9,369 nt of DNA from Methanoregula sp. (GCA_030653335.1 JAURZP010000555.1:1-9369), one strand, 5' to 3'; shown: positions 1 through 5,743, numbered from the stretch's first letter. Program-made: numbers and translations. The notes: generated by a model not told the origin, from the sequence alone.

Positions 1-1
1 C

Positions 2-238
2 CTGTCCATGGAAGATAAGTGGAAACGGGTGATCGAGGCAGAGGGGTTCAGCTACGAGCAATACTCACGGGGATTCTTCCGGTTCATTATTCCTGCGGTT
101 TCAACGGTTGAAGGAGCGCTCCTCTTTACCTATGATGGTACAGCGAATCCATCGTCCACGCTTCTTTTCTCCATGGACCCGGTGACGATCGAGCATCCGA
201 AAAAGAAAAGATCAGCTGAAAATCTCCAGAAAAAATGA
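2..238 (+). CDS. Unrecognised small protein, 5' end probably outside the window
   Basis: The reading frame is open to the left window edge. The first ATG is at position 8, giving 76 residues, but with only seven bases upstream I cannot tell whether that is the real start or an internal Met. The protein starts MEDKWKRVIEAEG, has a hydrophobic middle (FFRFIIPAVSTVEGALLF, about residues 23-40 from the ATG) and ends in a Lys-rich tail (PKKKRSAENLQKK) before TGA. The middle is too short and mixed to call a membrane segment firmly. I recognise no family motif. No poly-T terminator follows closely. Codon use is ordinary, and the frame is not explained by another gene on either strand, so I regard it as probably real but of unknown function. 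Confidence 0.5.
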   Translation: MSMEDKWKRVIEAEGFSYEQYSRGFFRFIIPAVSTVEGALLFTYDGTANPSSTLLFSMDPVTIEHPKKKRSAENLQKK

Positions 239-293
239 TATTGATCCCGGAGTAATTTTGGAAAGAAATGAACACTGTGATTCGGGGTGATCT

Positions 294-527
294 CCAAAAC
301 AGCCCTTTTTTGCCCCGCGACCGTGCTACCTATCCAGCCTCATTGAGTTTTGCCTCTCAATAGCGTACATTAGCGTTTTATAACTCGAATTATGTTGCCC
401 CGTTTGGCCTGAATCTCAAGCAAATCGCGTATTTTAAAAAAGTGTGTAAAAGTGTACGGTTTTTTGCAGGGATATAGCAAAAAGCACCTCCGGAAAGGGG
501 AAACTACGCCCGCAAATGGCCCGGATT
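294..527. repeat. Direct repeat copy 1 (234 bp)
   Basis: This segment aligns without a single gap to 681-914, with 30 mismatches by hand count (about 87% identity). A 32-base core at 358-389 is identical in both copies. It holds two TAGCGT hexamers ten bases apart (361-366, 371-376) followed by a TATA-like TTTTATAA (376-383). A second identical block at 484-504 (GCACCTCCGG then AAAGGGG) lies near the right end. No terminal inverted repeats or target duplications are evident, so this is not an obvious insertion sequence or MITE. I suspect a dispersed intergenic repeat family of this lineage, but that is inference. Confidence 0.85.
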
Positions 528-553
528 CAGGGGTCGAAGATACACTCTCCATT

Positions 554-571
554 ACCGTCGACATCGACGGT
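554..571. repeat. Short perfect inverted repeat between the repeat copies
   Basis: ACCGTCGA and TCGACGGT are perfect reverse complements separated by only two bases (CA). The arrangement is a near-continuous palindrome of 18 bp, more like a protein-binding site than an RNA hairpin because the loop is so short. It lies just right of repeat copy 1, and copy 2 has no equivalent. Its role is unknown. Confidence 0.5.
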
Positions 572-680
572 GTTATGGATCAAAAAAACTGAACGTTTTC
601 CCGGGGAAGGGAGTCAACCGAACTAAAAATTTAAGGAAAAATCATAAACAAAAAACGATCACCAGGATCCCGTAGCAACC

Positions 681-914
681 CCAAAACAGCCCTTCTTTTC
701 CCCGCGACCGTGCTACCCATCCAGACACCTCTGGTTTTGCCTCCCAATAGCGTACATTAGCGTTTTATAACTCGAACAAGATTACCCGGTTTGGTCTGAA
801 TCTCAAGGAAACAGCGTATTTTAAAAAAATGTGTCAAAGTGTACGGTTTTTTGCAGGTATATGGCAAAAAGCACCTCCGGAAAGGGGAAACGGAGCCTGC
901 ACAGGGCCCGGATT
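681..914. repeat. Direct repeat copy 2 (234 bp)
   Basis: This is the partner of the copy at 294-527, in the same orientation with a 387-bp offset and no gaps. The identical core is at 745-776, with TAGCGT at 748-753 and 758-763. The copy ends 33 bp before the poly-A side of the minus-strand terminator at 947-966. It therefore sits just beyond the 3' end of the two-gene unit 958-1853. The minus-strand frame inside it (757-948) shares the C-terminal pattern of the one in copy 1 (KKPYT-THFFKIR), but its substitutions are not concentrated at synonymous sites. Confidence 0.85.
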
Positions 915-946
915 GCCCCTTCCGGGATACTCTCCCGTGAGGTGCC

Positions 947-966
947 AAAAAAGGGGGTTATTCCCC
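947..966 (-). terminator. Hairpin plus U-tract after the 958-1404 gene
   Basis: Read on the minus strand, GGGG (end of the coding region), AATAA (containing the stop codon) and CCCC form a short GC stem, followed at once by six T residues (947-952 on plus is A6). This is a compact terminator in which the stem incorporates the last codons and the stop. Archaeal termination needs mainly the T-run, which is present. Confidence 0.6.
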
Positions 967-1404
967 ATCCTCCGACTGATAGACGGGGTCATCCATTCCG
1001 TCAGAAGGAGTACCGGACAGGTCAACGGTCCTCACTGGGATGGATTCACGCGGGATATACATGCCATCGGCCCGGATCTCCAGTATGGAATCGTGCCTGA
1101 TCAGGAAGAACTGCCATGTCCCGTTTGGTGACCGCACCCAGAATTCCCGGACGGTTACGCTTGTCAAGGCCACTTGATGAAGACTCGCTATCTCGCGATG
1201 GTAATGGATCAGAATCTCCAGCGCATAAGTGAACGTTGACTGCGAACGTTTCACTTTCACAAACACGACCCGGTCCGGTTGTTCCAATATGATGAAATCG
1301 AACGCGATGCCCCGCTTGCCCGAGACCTGCTCCACACTCCCGCGCCGGCCGGCAATCTCCACAGCTTCATTAATGGCATTGAGCGGGCGGCGCCCCCGGG
1401 TCAT
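958..1404 (-). CDS. Conserved-looking hypothetical protein, PD-(D/E)XK-like fold with degenerate motif
   Basis: The protein has 148 residues. An N-terminal helix (LNAINEAVEIAGRRG, 8-22) precedes two strands with a turn (GIAFDFIILEQPDRVVFVKVKRS, 32-54), then a helical stretch (ALEILIHYHREIASLH, 61-76) and further strands (REFWVRSPNGTWQFFLI, 86-102). That order resembles the core of PD-(D/E)XK nucleases: Asp36, 13 intervening residues, then the position where E-x-K is expected. Here the acidic residue is Lys (K50-V-K52), so if the fold is right the site is probably inactive or altered. The C-terminal 40 residues look disordered and acidic. The start overlaps the upstream stop as ATGA, showing co-translation with the 150-aa protein. 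No function should be assigned beyond a fold guess. Confidence 0.75.
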   Translation of the reverse strand: MTRGRRPLNAINEAVEIAGRRGSVEQVSGKRGIAFDFIILEQPDRVVFVKVKRSQSTFTYALEILIHYHREIASLHQVALTSVTVREFWVRSPNGTWQFFLIRHDSILEIRADGMYIPRESIPVRTVDLSGTPSDGMDDPVYQSEDGE

Positions 1405-1853
1405 CTGCCGCTCCCGTCATTGTTCCGGTCCTGTTCAAGATATTCGACTCGGTATCCGAGATCGTTGATCTTCGAGAAGATCTCCTCGTTCATCCGGTCC
1501 TGACGCTCCATTAAAGAGCAGACAAGATCACGGGACGCCGCCTCGAACTTCACGTACGGGATCTCGGGATCCTTACCATAGATGTCCAGCTGGGTGCGGC
1601 GCCTGTGTGTGCTCTTTGGTTCCTGCGGCCGGGCAATAGTCTGCCTTATCAGGGCAGTCACCCGCTTGACCAGACGCGGGGCGGTCTTTGTGCGTGCTGC
1701 CTTGTGGATCCCCGGGTCCGTGATCTTCTGTCCTGTTCCCTGTTCACCGGACCCGGTCGGACCCGGTTTTTTGTTCTTTTCATTGTCTGCAATCGGTTCC
1801 GCGAGTTCGCGAACCGCACTTTGGGTTACATTGTTCTGTACGAAATCTGCCAT
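1401..1853 (-). CDS. Hypothetical protein with disordered N-terminus and C-terminal helix
   Basis: This is a 150-residue protein that I do not recognise. Residues 20-60 are rich in Gly, Pro, Lys and Thr and look disordered. Residues 50-87 are strongly basic (ARTKTAPRLVKR, STHRRR), suggesting nucleic-acid or acidic-partner contact. Residues 104-142 form an amphipathic helix with coiled-coil character (LVCSLMERQDRMNEE, INDLGYRVEYLEQD). The frame opens earlier, at 1961, but I chose the Met at 1853. The upstream extension (FFWSFTLPLQQN...) covers AT-rich intergenic DNA, and a purine-rich stretch including GGTGGGAG lies just before this ATG. Its stop overlaps the start of the 958-1404 gene by ATGA, so the two are translated together and may interact. 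Confidence 0.7.
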   Translation of the reverse strand: MADFVQNNVTQSAVRELAEPIADNEKNKKPGPTGSGEQGTGQKITDPGIHKAARTKTAPRLVKRVTALIRQTIARPQEPKSTHRRRTQLDIYGKDPEIPYVKFEAASRDLVCSLMERQDRMNEEIFSKINDLGYRVEYLEQDRNNDGSGR

Positions 1854-1983
1854 TTTCTCTCTGGCTCCCACCCTTGGGCCCTTGGGCTGGAAAATTACTC
1901 TATAGGAATGGGAACTTATGTTTTGCTGAAGGGGAAGGGTAAAGGACCAAAAAAAATACAAAAAGACACTACCCCATTACCCG

Positions 1984-2016
1984 GTGGCGATGAATGATCG
2001 GCGTGATGATCGCCAC
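1984..2016. repeat. Inverted repeat with 8-bp perfect arms
   Basis: GTGGCGAT (1984-1991) and ATCGCCAC (2009-2016) are perfect reverse complements around a 17-base loop. No T-run follows on either strand, so it is not an intrinsic terminator. It may be an operator or a transcript leader structure, but the sequence does not decide. Confidence 0.4.
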
Positions 2017-2197
2017 GTCCATCCAGGCACCTCCCACCCCTTACTGAGCAGCCCGGTTGTCAGCGCCCCATACCGCACATATCCGGCATGCAGCTGCGAA
2101 TGAACGTGATGGCGCCAAACCGGCGAAGCCATACTCACTTAAAAACTCCCAACTCAACTTATTTCCTCTTAAAGATGCAAAACCAGAATTGCATTTA

Positions 2198-2209
2198 CTC
2201 TTAAAAGAT
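2198..2209 (+). promoter_or_regulatory. Possible TATA region for the 2H phosphoesterase gene
   Basis: CTCTTAAAAG about 50 bases before the ATG at 2253 resembles an archaeal TATA box and would place the transcript start near 2230, giving a leader of roughly 20 bases. Two similar CTTAAA boxes lie at 2138 and 2168, so the choice among them is uncertain. Confidence 0.3.
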
Positions 2210-2252
2210 TCCAAAAAGGAGCAGGCTGGTTTTAGTAGTAAGGTTTCAGGAA

Positions 2253-2882
2253 ATGACTCACTACCTGATAGACATCCGCATGATGGGCTCAGTGAAACAA
2301 CAGATTCGCAATTTAAGCAATCATTTAGCGGAGAGATTCAATCTCGGGAACAAACTCGTCACACCGCACATCACCCTGGCCGGACCTTTTTCAACAGAGA
2401 ACGAAGAAAAACTTTTCAATGTTTTCACCAGGATCTGTACAAACCAGAAGGGGATCCCGAAATATGAGGTGGGAGGGTATGGATTTTTTGACGATACGAG
2501 AGTTGTCTTTGTCACAATTACTCCTGACGAGACCTTAAAACAATTCCGGTACCAGCTGGCCCGGGCAATCTCTCCCTATTGCTCATTACGGAACTATGAT
2601 CTGGATTCGGCTGAGGATTTCAAGTTCCACTCAACGCTTGCAATGAAACTTGACTGGCTCACATTCCAGAGAATAAAATGGTATTTTAAGGAACAGGCAA
2701 GTGTCATCTACCGGCACCATCCGATCCGGGCAACCTTGCTCCGGAATTCAAAAATCCTCTGCGAATATGATTTTATCCAGGAAAGGATGCTGAGCCGGGC
2801 ACAGGCATTGAGCAAGGCGACCATGAAGCGTGATTTTGATATTCTTAAGGTCTGGGCAGATGGAAGTTGGGAGGGGGAGTGA
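2253..2882 (+). CDS. 2H phosphoesterase superfamily protein (LigT/ThpR-like, RNA 2',3'-cyclic phosphodiesterase family)
   Basis: The 209-residue protein has the two H-x-T signatures that define 2H phosphoesterases: H39-I-T41 within TPHITLAGPF and H126-S-T128 within FKFHSTLAMKL. The two His residues normally face each other in a bilobal fold and act on cyclic 2',3'-phosphates or 2'-5' linkages in RNA. Length and spacing fit the LigT/ThpR group, with an extra helical and basic C-terminus (about residues 170-209). The exact substrate cannot be read; family members include RNA ligases, tRNA-splicing-related cyclic phosphodiesterases and enzymes acting on small cyclic nucleotides. The ATG at 2253 gives the natural N-terminus (THYLIDIRM, the first strand), although only a weak AGG precedes it. 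A small helical-protein gene follows after 53 bases and could share the transcript. Confidence 0.85.
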   Translation: MTHYLIDIRMMGSVKQQIRNLSNHLAERFNLGNKLVTPHITLAGPFSTENEEKLFNVFTRICTNQKGIPKYEVGGYGFFDDTRVVFVTITPDETLKQFRYQLARAISPYCSLRNYDLDSAEDFKFHSTLAMKLDWLTFQRIKWYFKEQASVIYRHHPIRATLLRNSKILCEYDFIQERMLSRAQALSKATMKRDFDILKVWADGSWEGE

Positions 2883-2935
2883 AACCAGGACGGTACGTCA
2901 GCATGAGGGAAACTATGTCAATGAAGAGGAGATAA

Positions 2936-3241
2936 GTGAAGCATATGACCGGACAAAAAGGGCACTTTGAAAAAGGACGATGGGTAGTAGAGAGCGAACC
3001 AGCGGCCACCCAAACGGAGGTAAACGTCATTGATAAGAGATTTTCTGAGGCGACAAAGTCCGTCATATTGTCTGTTGATAATGTGATGAAAGTCACCCGT
3101 GATCTTGTAACAACCGATGAGGGAAAGCAGTACATTGAAAAAATCATAAAGGATACGCAAACACAGATCCAAAAATCCTTTGATGAGATCGTCAGCCATG
3201 TAAAAACCGAACTGGATAAAACGGTAAAAAAGGTAAAATAA
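2936..3241 (+). CDS. Small helical protein of unknown function
   Basis: Up to 101 residues, Lys-rich and rather AT-rich in codon use. After a short N-terminal motif (GHFEKGRWVVE, 9-19), which is reminiscent of short proteins in other methanogens, residues 33-100 look almost entirely helical and amphipathic (FSEATKSVILSVDNVMKV, GKQYIEKIIKDTQTQIQ, FDEIVSHVKTELDKTVKK). This resembles phasin-like or apolipoprotein-like helical bundles, but I claim no homology. A strong ribosome binding site, GAGGAG (2926-2931), lies four bases before a GTG at 2936 and thirteen before an ATG at 2945. I chose the GTG because the spacing matches that seen at argH; the ATG would shorten the protein by three residues. 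A T7 run follows the stop. Confidence 0.7.
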   Translation: MKHMTGQKGHFEKGRWVVESEPAATQTEVNVIDKRFSEATKSVILSVDNVMKVTRDLVTTDEGKQYIEKIIKDTQTQIQKSFDEIVSHVKTELDKTVKKVK

Positions 3242-3243
3242 TA

Positions 3244-3250
3244 TTTTTTT
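3244..3250 (+). terminator. Poly-T terminator after the 2936-3241 gene
   Basis: Seven T residues start two bases after the stop codon TAA. A T-run this close to a stop is the usual archaeal intrinsic termination signal. It faces the terminator of the convergent rpl10e gene. Confidence 0.6.
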
Positions 3251-3298
3251 AGCGGTGTAGTGTACACGATAAGCCAGAACGGCACACGACCAAAATCC

Positions 3299-3319
3299 AA
3301 AAAAAAAGATCCAAAAAAA
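3299..3319 (-). terminator. Double poly-T terminator of rpl10e
   Basis: On the minus strand the rpl10e stop is followed by a T7 run (3313-3319) and, after GGATC, a T9 run (3299-3307). Two consecutive T-tracts separated by five bases are a strong archaeal terminator, as expected for a highly expressed ribosomal protein gene. Confidence 0.7.
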
Positions 3320-3322
3320 GAT

Positions 3323-4072
3323 TTACTTCTTGCCGCCCTTTGCAGGGGCTGCCTTGGCATCCTTGCCACCCTTTGCGGGCTCAGCGGTCTTGGCATCTTT
3401 ACCGCCTTTAGCTGGTGCTGCATCCTTGCCACCCTTGGCCGGTGCTGCTCCCTTAGCCGCATCCTTGCCACCCTTTGCAGGCTCAGCTGCTGCCTCTTCA
3501 ACAACAACCGGTGCTGCTACAACCTTCTCACCCACAAGCTTGGGGGCTGCTACGATCCTGCCGCTGACCTTGATCTCGCTGACCTTGAGGTGGGTGGGAG
3601 TCGGGAGCTTGTATCCTGCGTGACGGAGTGCATCTTTGATCTTTTCGAGATAATTGATAGTGGAGTAGACCGTAAGGAGCTTCTGGCCGGGACTTACCCG
3701 GGCTGCAGTCCCGACTGCTTTTCCAAAGGACAGACGCATGCCTTCAGACACACGGTCCGCACCGGCACCGGTTGCCTGCTTGTTCTCGCGAAGCACATGG
3801 TGGGGAAATACCCGTACCTTGAAGTGGAAGTTCGACCTGCCGACATCCTTCATTAAGCGCCGGTTGGTTGTGATACGGGCTGCCTCAAGTGCGCTGTGCC
3901 GGATCTGGCATGCCTCTTCGACAATGAGATCTACTTCGGTCGGGAATTCCTGCGAGAGGTTTCCCATCTCGAACTGAACAATCTTGCTACCCGGAACACC
4001 GCCCATATATTCGCGCCGTGTATAGGCCTTCTTGGAAATGTTCCTGTACATCTTTGCCGGTTTTCTAACCAT
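3323..4072 (-). CDS. rpl10e: Large-subunit ribosomal protein L10e (uL16 family) with a long repeat tail
   Basis: Residues 1-170 are archaeal L10e: the N-terminus MVRKPAKMYRNISKKAYTRR, the conserved Arg/Lys- and Gly-rich segments (TTNRRLMKDVGRSNFHFKVR; HHVLRENKQATGAGADRVSEGMRLSFGKA, 91-119) and the usual C-terminal strand region. In this family the protein sits near the peptidyl-transferase and tRNA sites and contacts 5S/23S rRNA. L10e is normally 160-175 residues; here it runs on to 249. The extra tail (175-249) is low in complexity, with five PAKGGK units (198, 211, 220, 232, 243) joined by Ala/Lys/Asp spacers, highly basic and resembling histone-H1-like tails. A good ribosome binding site (AAAGGAG, nine bases upstream) fixes the ATG. 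The gene has its own promoter and terminator. Confidence 0.96.
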   Translation of the reverse strand: MVRKPAKMYRNISKKAYTRREYMGGVPGSKIVQFEMGNLSQEFPTEVDLIVEEACQIRHSALEAARITTNRRLMKDVGRSNFHFKVRVFPHHVLRENKQATGAGADRVSEGMRLSFGKAVGTAARVSPGQKLLTVYSTINYLEKIKDALRHAGYKLPTPTHLKVSEIKVSGRIVAAPKLVGEKVVAAPVVVEEAAAEPAKGGKDAAKGAAPAKGGKDAAPAKGGKDAKTAEPAKGGKDAKAAPAKGGKK

Positions 4073-4162
4073 CGCGTCCTACTCCTTTATTATAATGCAA
4101 AAAGCGGACATGAACAACCATAAACGATCAGATGAACATGCCATTTGCGCTTCACAAACTGC

Positions 4163-4172
4163 TTTTATAAAA
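4163..4172 (-). promoter_or_regulatory. Archaeal TATA box for rpl10e
   Basis: On the minus strand TTTTATAAAA lies between the ABC ATPase stop and the L10e start. With the usual spacing to the transcript start it predicts initiation near 4141 and a leader of about 70 bases. The leader ends in an AAAGGAG ribosome binding site (4082-4088). The box lets L10e be expressed independently of the transporter upstream. Confidence 0.6.
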
Positions 4173-4194
4173 TGGAGATGGGGCGTATTAAACC

Positions 4195-4956
4195 TTACTG
4201 GATTGAAGAGTTCTGATTTATAAGATCCAGAACTTCGCGCCTGACCTGTGCAAACTCCACGCTGGTCCGGTCGCGTGGCCGGGCTAACGGGACATCAAAG
4301 ATCCTGCAGATCCGACCCGGCCGTGGAGTAAGGACAATGATCCGGTCGGACATGTAGACTGCTTCATCCACGCTGTGGGTGATAAAGACGATCGTTTTCT
4401 TCGTCTTCTCCTGGATATCGAGTAGTTCTTTTTGGAGCATGTTGCGCGTCTGGGCATCGAGCGCCCCAAACGGTTCATCCATGAGGAGCAGAACCGGGTC
4501 AAGCGTAAGAGCGCGGGCGACTGCCACCCGCTGCCGCATTCCTCCCGAGAGTTCAGACGGATAACTGTTCCTGAACGGCGAAAGGTTGACAAGATCAAGG
4601 TATTGCCCTGCAATACGGTAGCGCTCATCACGGGGGATTCCCTTCATCTCAAGGCCGAACGCAATGTTGTCGATGACCGTCCGCCACGGGAAGAGGGAAT
4701 ATTCCTGGAAGACCATCCCGACTTTGGGGTTCTGGCCTTTCATCTCCTCGCCATCAAGGAAGATTGAGCCAGCCTGTGCCGCATCAAGACCGGCAATAAG
4801 GCGCAAAAGGGTCGTCTTGCCGCAGCCCGACGACCCGAGGATACAAACGAACTCCTTGTCTCTTACCTCAAAACTGAGGTGGTCGAGCACAACAAGGTTA
4901 GAACCGTCATCGCGAAGAAATGACTGGTTTAAATCGCGAATCTCAAGCTTGCCCAT
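4195..4956 (-). CDS. ABC transporter ATP-binding protein, NitT/TauT/SsuB type
   Basis: The 253-residue ATPase drives import through the adjacent permease. All expected motifs are intact: Walker A GSSGCGKT (41-48), Q-loop Q84 (GMVFQEYSLFPW), signature LSGGM (136-140), Walker B LLLMDE (156-161), the D-loop GALD and the switch His194 (VFITHSVDEA). SLFPWRTV after the Q-loop and the C-terminal PGRI(C) with LARPRDR are typical of the nitrate/sulfonate/taurine/pyrimidine-precursor importer group. The start is fixed by GGGGAGGT eight bases upstream, inside the end of the permease gene. One base separates the permease stop from this ATG, so the two are translationally coupled. The substrate is not determined by the ATPase. 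Confidence 0.95.
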   Translation of the reverse strand: MGKLEIRDLNQSFLRDDGSNLVVLDHLSFEVRDKEFVCILGSSGCGKTTLLRLIAGLDAAQAGSIFLDGEEMKGQNPKVGMVFQEYSLFPWRTVIDNIAFGLEMKGIPRDERYRIAGQYLDLVNLSPFRNSYPSELSGGMRQRVAVARALTLDPVLLLMDEPFGALDAQTRNMLQKELLDIQEKTKKTIVFITHSVDEAVYMSDRIIVLTPRPGRICRIFDVPLARPRDRTSVEFAQVRREVLDLINQNSSIQ

Positions 4957-4957
4957 G

Positions 4958-5743
4958 TTACGCTACCTCCCCGGTCCGCCATTTCAAGAAGTACCGGTCA
5001 ATGTAATACCTGAAAATTGTGTCGAATGCCAGGCCGAGAAGCCCAAGGATGATCATGTATACGACCACCCCATCCATCTGGTGGATGTTGTACAAGAACC
5101 AAAGCCTTGAACCAAGCCCATAATTCGAAACACCAAAGAGCTCAGCTGCGACAAGGCACATCCAGCCAACACCGGAAGCGATACGGATTCCTGCCACGAC
5201 AGAGGGTAACGCAGCGGGAAATGCGATGAACCGTATGAGATCCCGGCTCTTCGTGCACCCGAGCATTTTTGCTGCCTCGACAAAGATACGGGGAACACTA
5301 CGGAAACCTTGGTATGTATTGATAATAATAGGAAAGACCGCTCCGATAAAGATGACGAACCCTGCTGACCATGCCGTGAGCCCGAACCAGATGATCGCAA
5401 ACGGGATCCATGCAAGCGGGGGAATCGGTCTGAGGAGTTCGATGAGCGGATCCAAAAAGGCATCGAGCCTGCGGTTCCAGCCCATCATGATCCCAAGAGG
5501 GATACCTATGAGAAGTGCAGCTCCAAGCCCGATAGCAAAGTGGATGAGACTTTCCTCAAGGTCAAGTAAGAGGGTGCCGTCATCGAGGAAACCAATGAAT
5601 GCGACCAGGACATCCGTAGGAGCAGGAAGAATAAAAGGATTTTTTACAATAAGAAGAGCACACACTTCCCAGACAAGAAGCGCGATGATAATCGCAAGAG
5701 CTCCAAGCCACCGGTTCTGATGGATTCCTGATGATATCCTCAT
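4958..5743 (-). CDS. ABC transporter permease, NitT/TauT/SsuC type
   Basis: The 261-residue inner-membrane protein has about six hydrophobic segments (roughly 14-33, 66-88, 108-122, 127-145, 180-203, 225-242). The cytoplasmic EAA loop that docks on the ATPase is clear: EAAKMLGC at 156-163 followed by PAALPSVVAGIRIASG. LRPIPPLAWIPFAIIWFG (104-121) is typical of the SsuC/TauC/NrtB permeases. The gene ends one base before the ATPase start. It begins 124 bases after the end of the lipoprotein gene, so either read-through or a weak internal promoter must serve it; a TATA-like CATATACATA (5827-5836) could do so. An AGGA lies nine bases before the ATG. Confidence 0.94.
   Translation of the reverse strand: MRISSGIHQNRWLGALAIIIALLVWEVCALLIVKNPFILPAPTDVLVAFIGFLDDGTLLLDLEESLIHFAIGLGAALLIGIPLGIMMGWNRRLDAFLDPLIELLRPIPPLAWIPFAIIWFGLTAWSAGFVIFIGAVFPIIINTYQGFRSVPRIFVEAAKMLGCTKSRDLIRFIAFPAALPSVVAGIRIASGVGWMCLVAAELFGVSNYGLGSRLWFLYNIHQMDGVVVYMIILGLLGLAFDTIFRYYIDRYFLKWRTGEVA

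Larger units (their letters stand above)
239..957. other. Long gene-poor region holding two repeat copies
   Basis: About 720 bases lie between the small gene ending at 238 and the minus-strand gene ending at 958. Apart from the two 234-bp repeat copies (294-527, 681-914) and a short palindrome between them (554-571), I see no convincing gene. Minus-strand frames of 63-64 codons exist inside each repeat copy and end at the same place, but differences between the copies are spread over all three codon positions and continue past the stop at the same rate. They are therefore not supported as genes. The stretch 572-680 is AT-rich and shows nothing recognisable. Confidence 0.6.
1854..2252. other. 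Divergent intergenic region, no gene seen
   Basis: These 399 bases separate the minus-strand pair from the plus-strand 2H phosphoesterase gene and must hold both promoters. I see a tandem CCCTTGGG doublet (1871-1886) in the leader of the minus-strand unit, an 8-bp inverted repeat with a 17-base loop (1984-2016), three CTTAAA boxes (2138, 2168, 2200) and a small inverted repeat (2175-2194). A plus-strand frame from a TTG at 2057 runs through the region into the next gene in another frame; its composition is not protein-like and I do not accept it. Confidence 0.6.

Noticed and set aside
334..363. Hairpins in the repeats (ATTGAG/CTCAAT in copy 1, CCAGA/TCTGG in copy 2)
   Set aside because: The stems are at different places in the two copies and are not preserved by compensating changes, so they give no support for a conserved RNA fold.
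370..948. Minus-strand frames of 64 and 63 codons in the two repeats (370-564 and 757-948) as paralogous small genes
   Set aside because: The peptides look alike, but substitutions are mostly non-synonymous, spread over all codon positions, and similarity continues past the stop at the same level. It fits a non-coding repeat better.
829..1131. Plus-strand frame of 100 codons
   Set aside because: It begins inside repeat copy 2 and runs antisense to the 958-1404 gene; the corresponding part of copy 1 does not support it.
1582..1997. Plus-strand frames opposite the 150-aa protein gene
   Set aside because: Cys/Gly/Pro-rich shadow frames of the minus-strand gene without ribosome binding sites.
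2057..2467. Plus-strand frame of 136 codons starting at TTG
   Set aside because: It overlaps the well-supported 2H phosphoesterase in another frame, crosses promoter-like DNA and has no ribosome binding site.
2903..2935. Ten-codon frame (MRETMSMKRR) ending right before the GTG at 2936
   Set aside because: Could be a leader peptide coupled to the next gene, but such short frames are common by chance and its start has no ribosome binding site.
3330..3490. Short tandem DNA repeats suggestive of a CRISPR or satellite
   Set aside because: They are the coding repeats of the L10e tail, with irregular spacers of a few codons.
3260..3856. Plus-strand frame of 198 codons
   Set aside because: Shadow of rpl10e; the Cys/Leu-rich composition comes from the reverse complement of the PAKGGK repeats.
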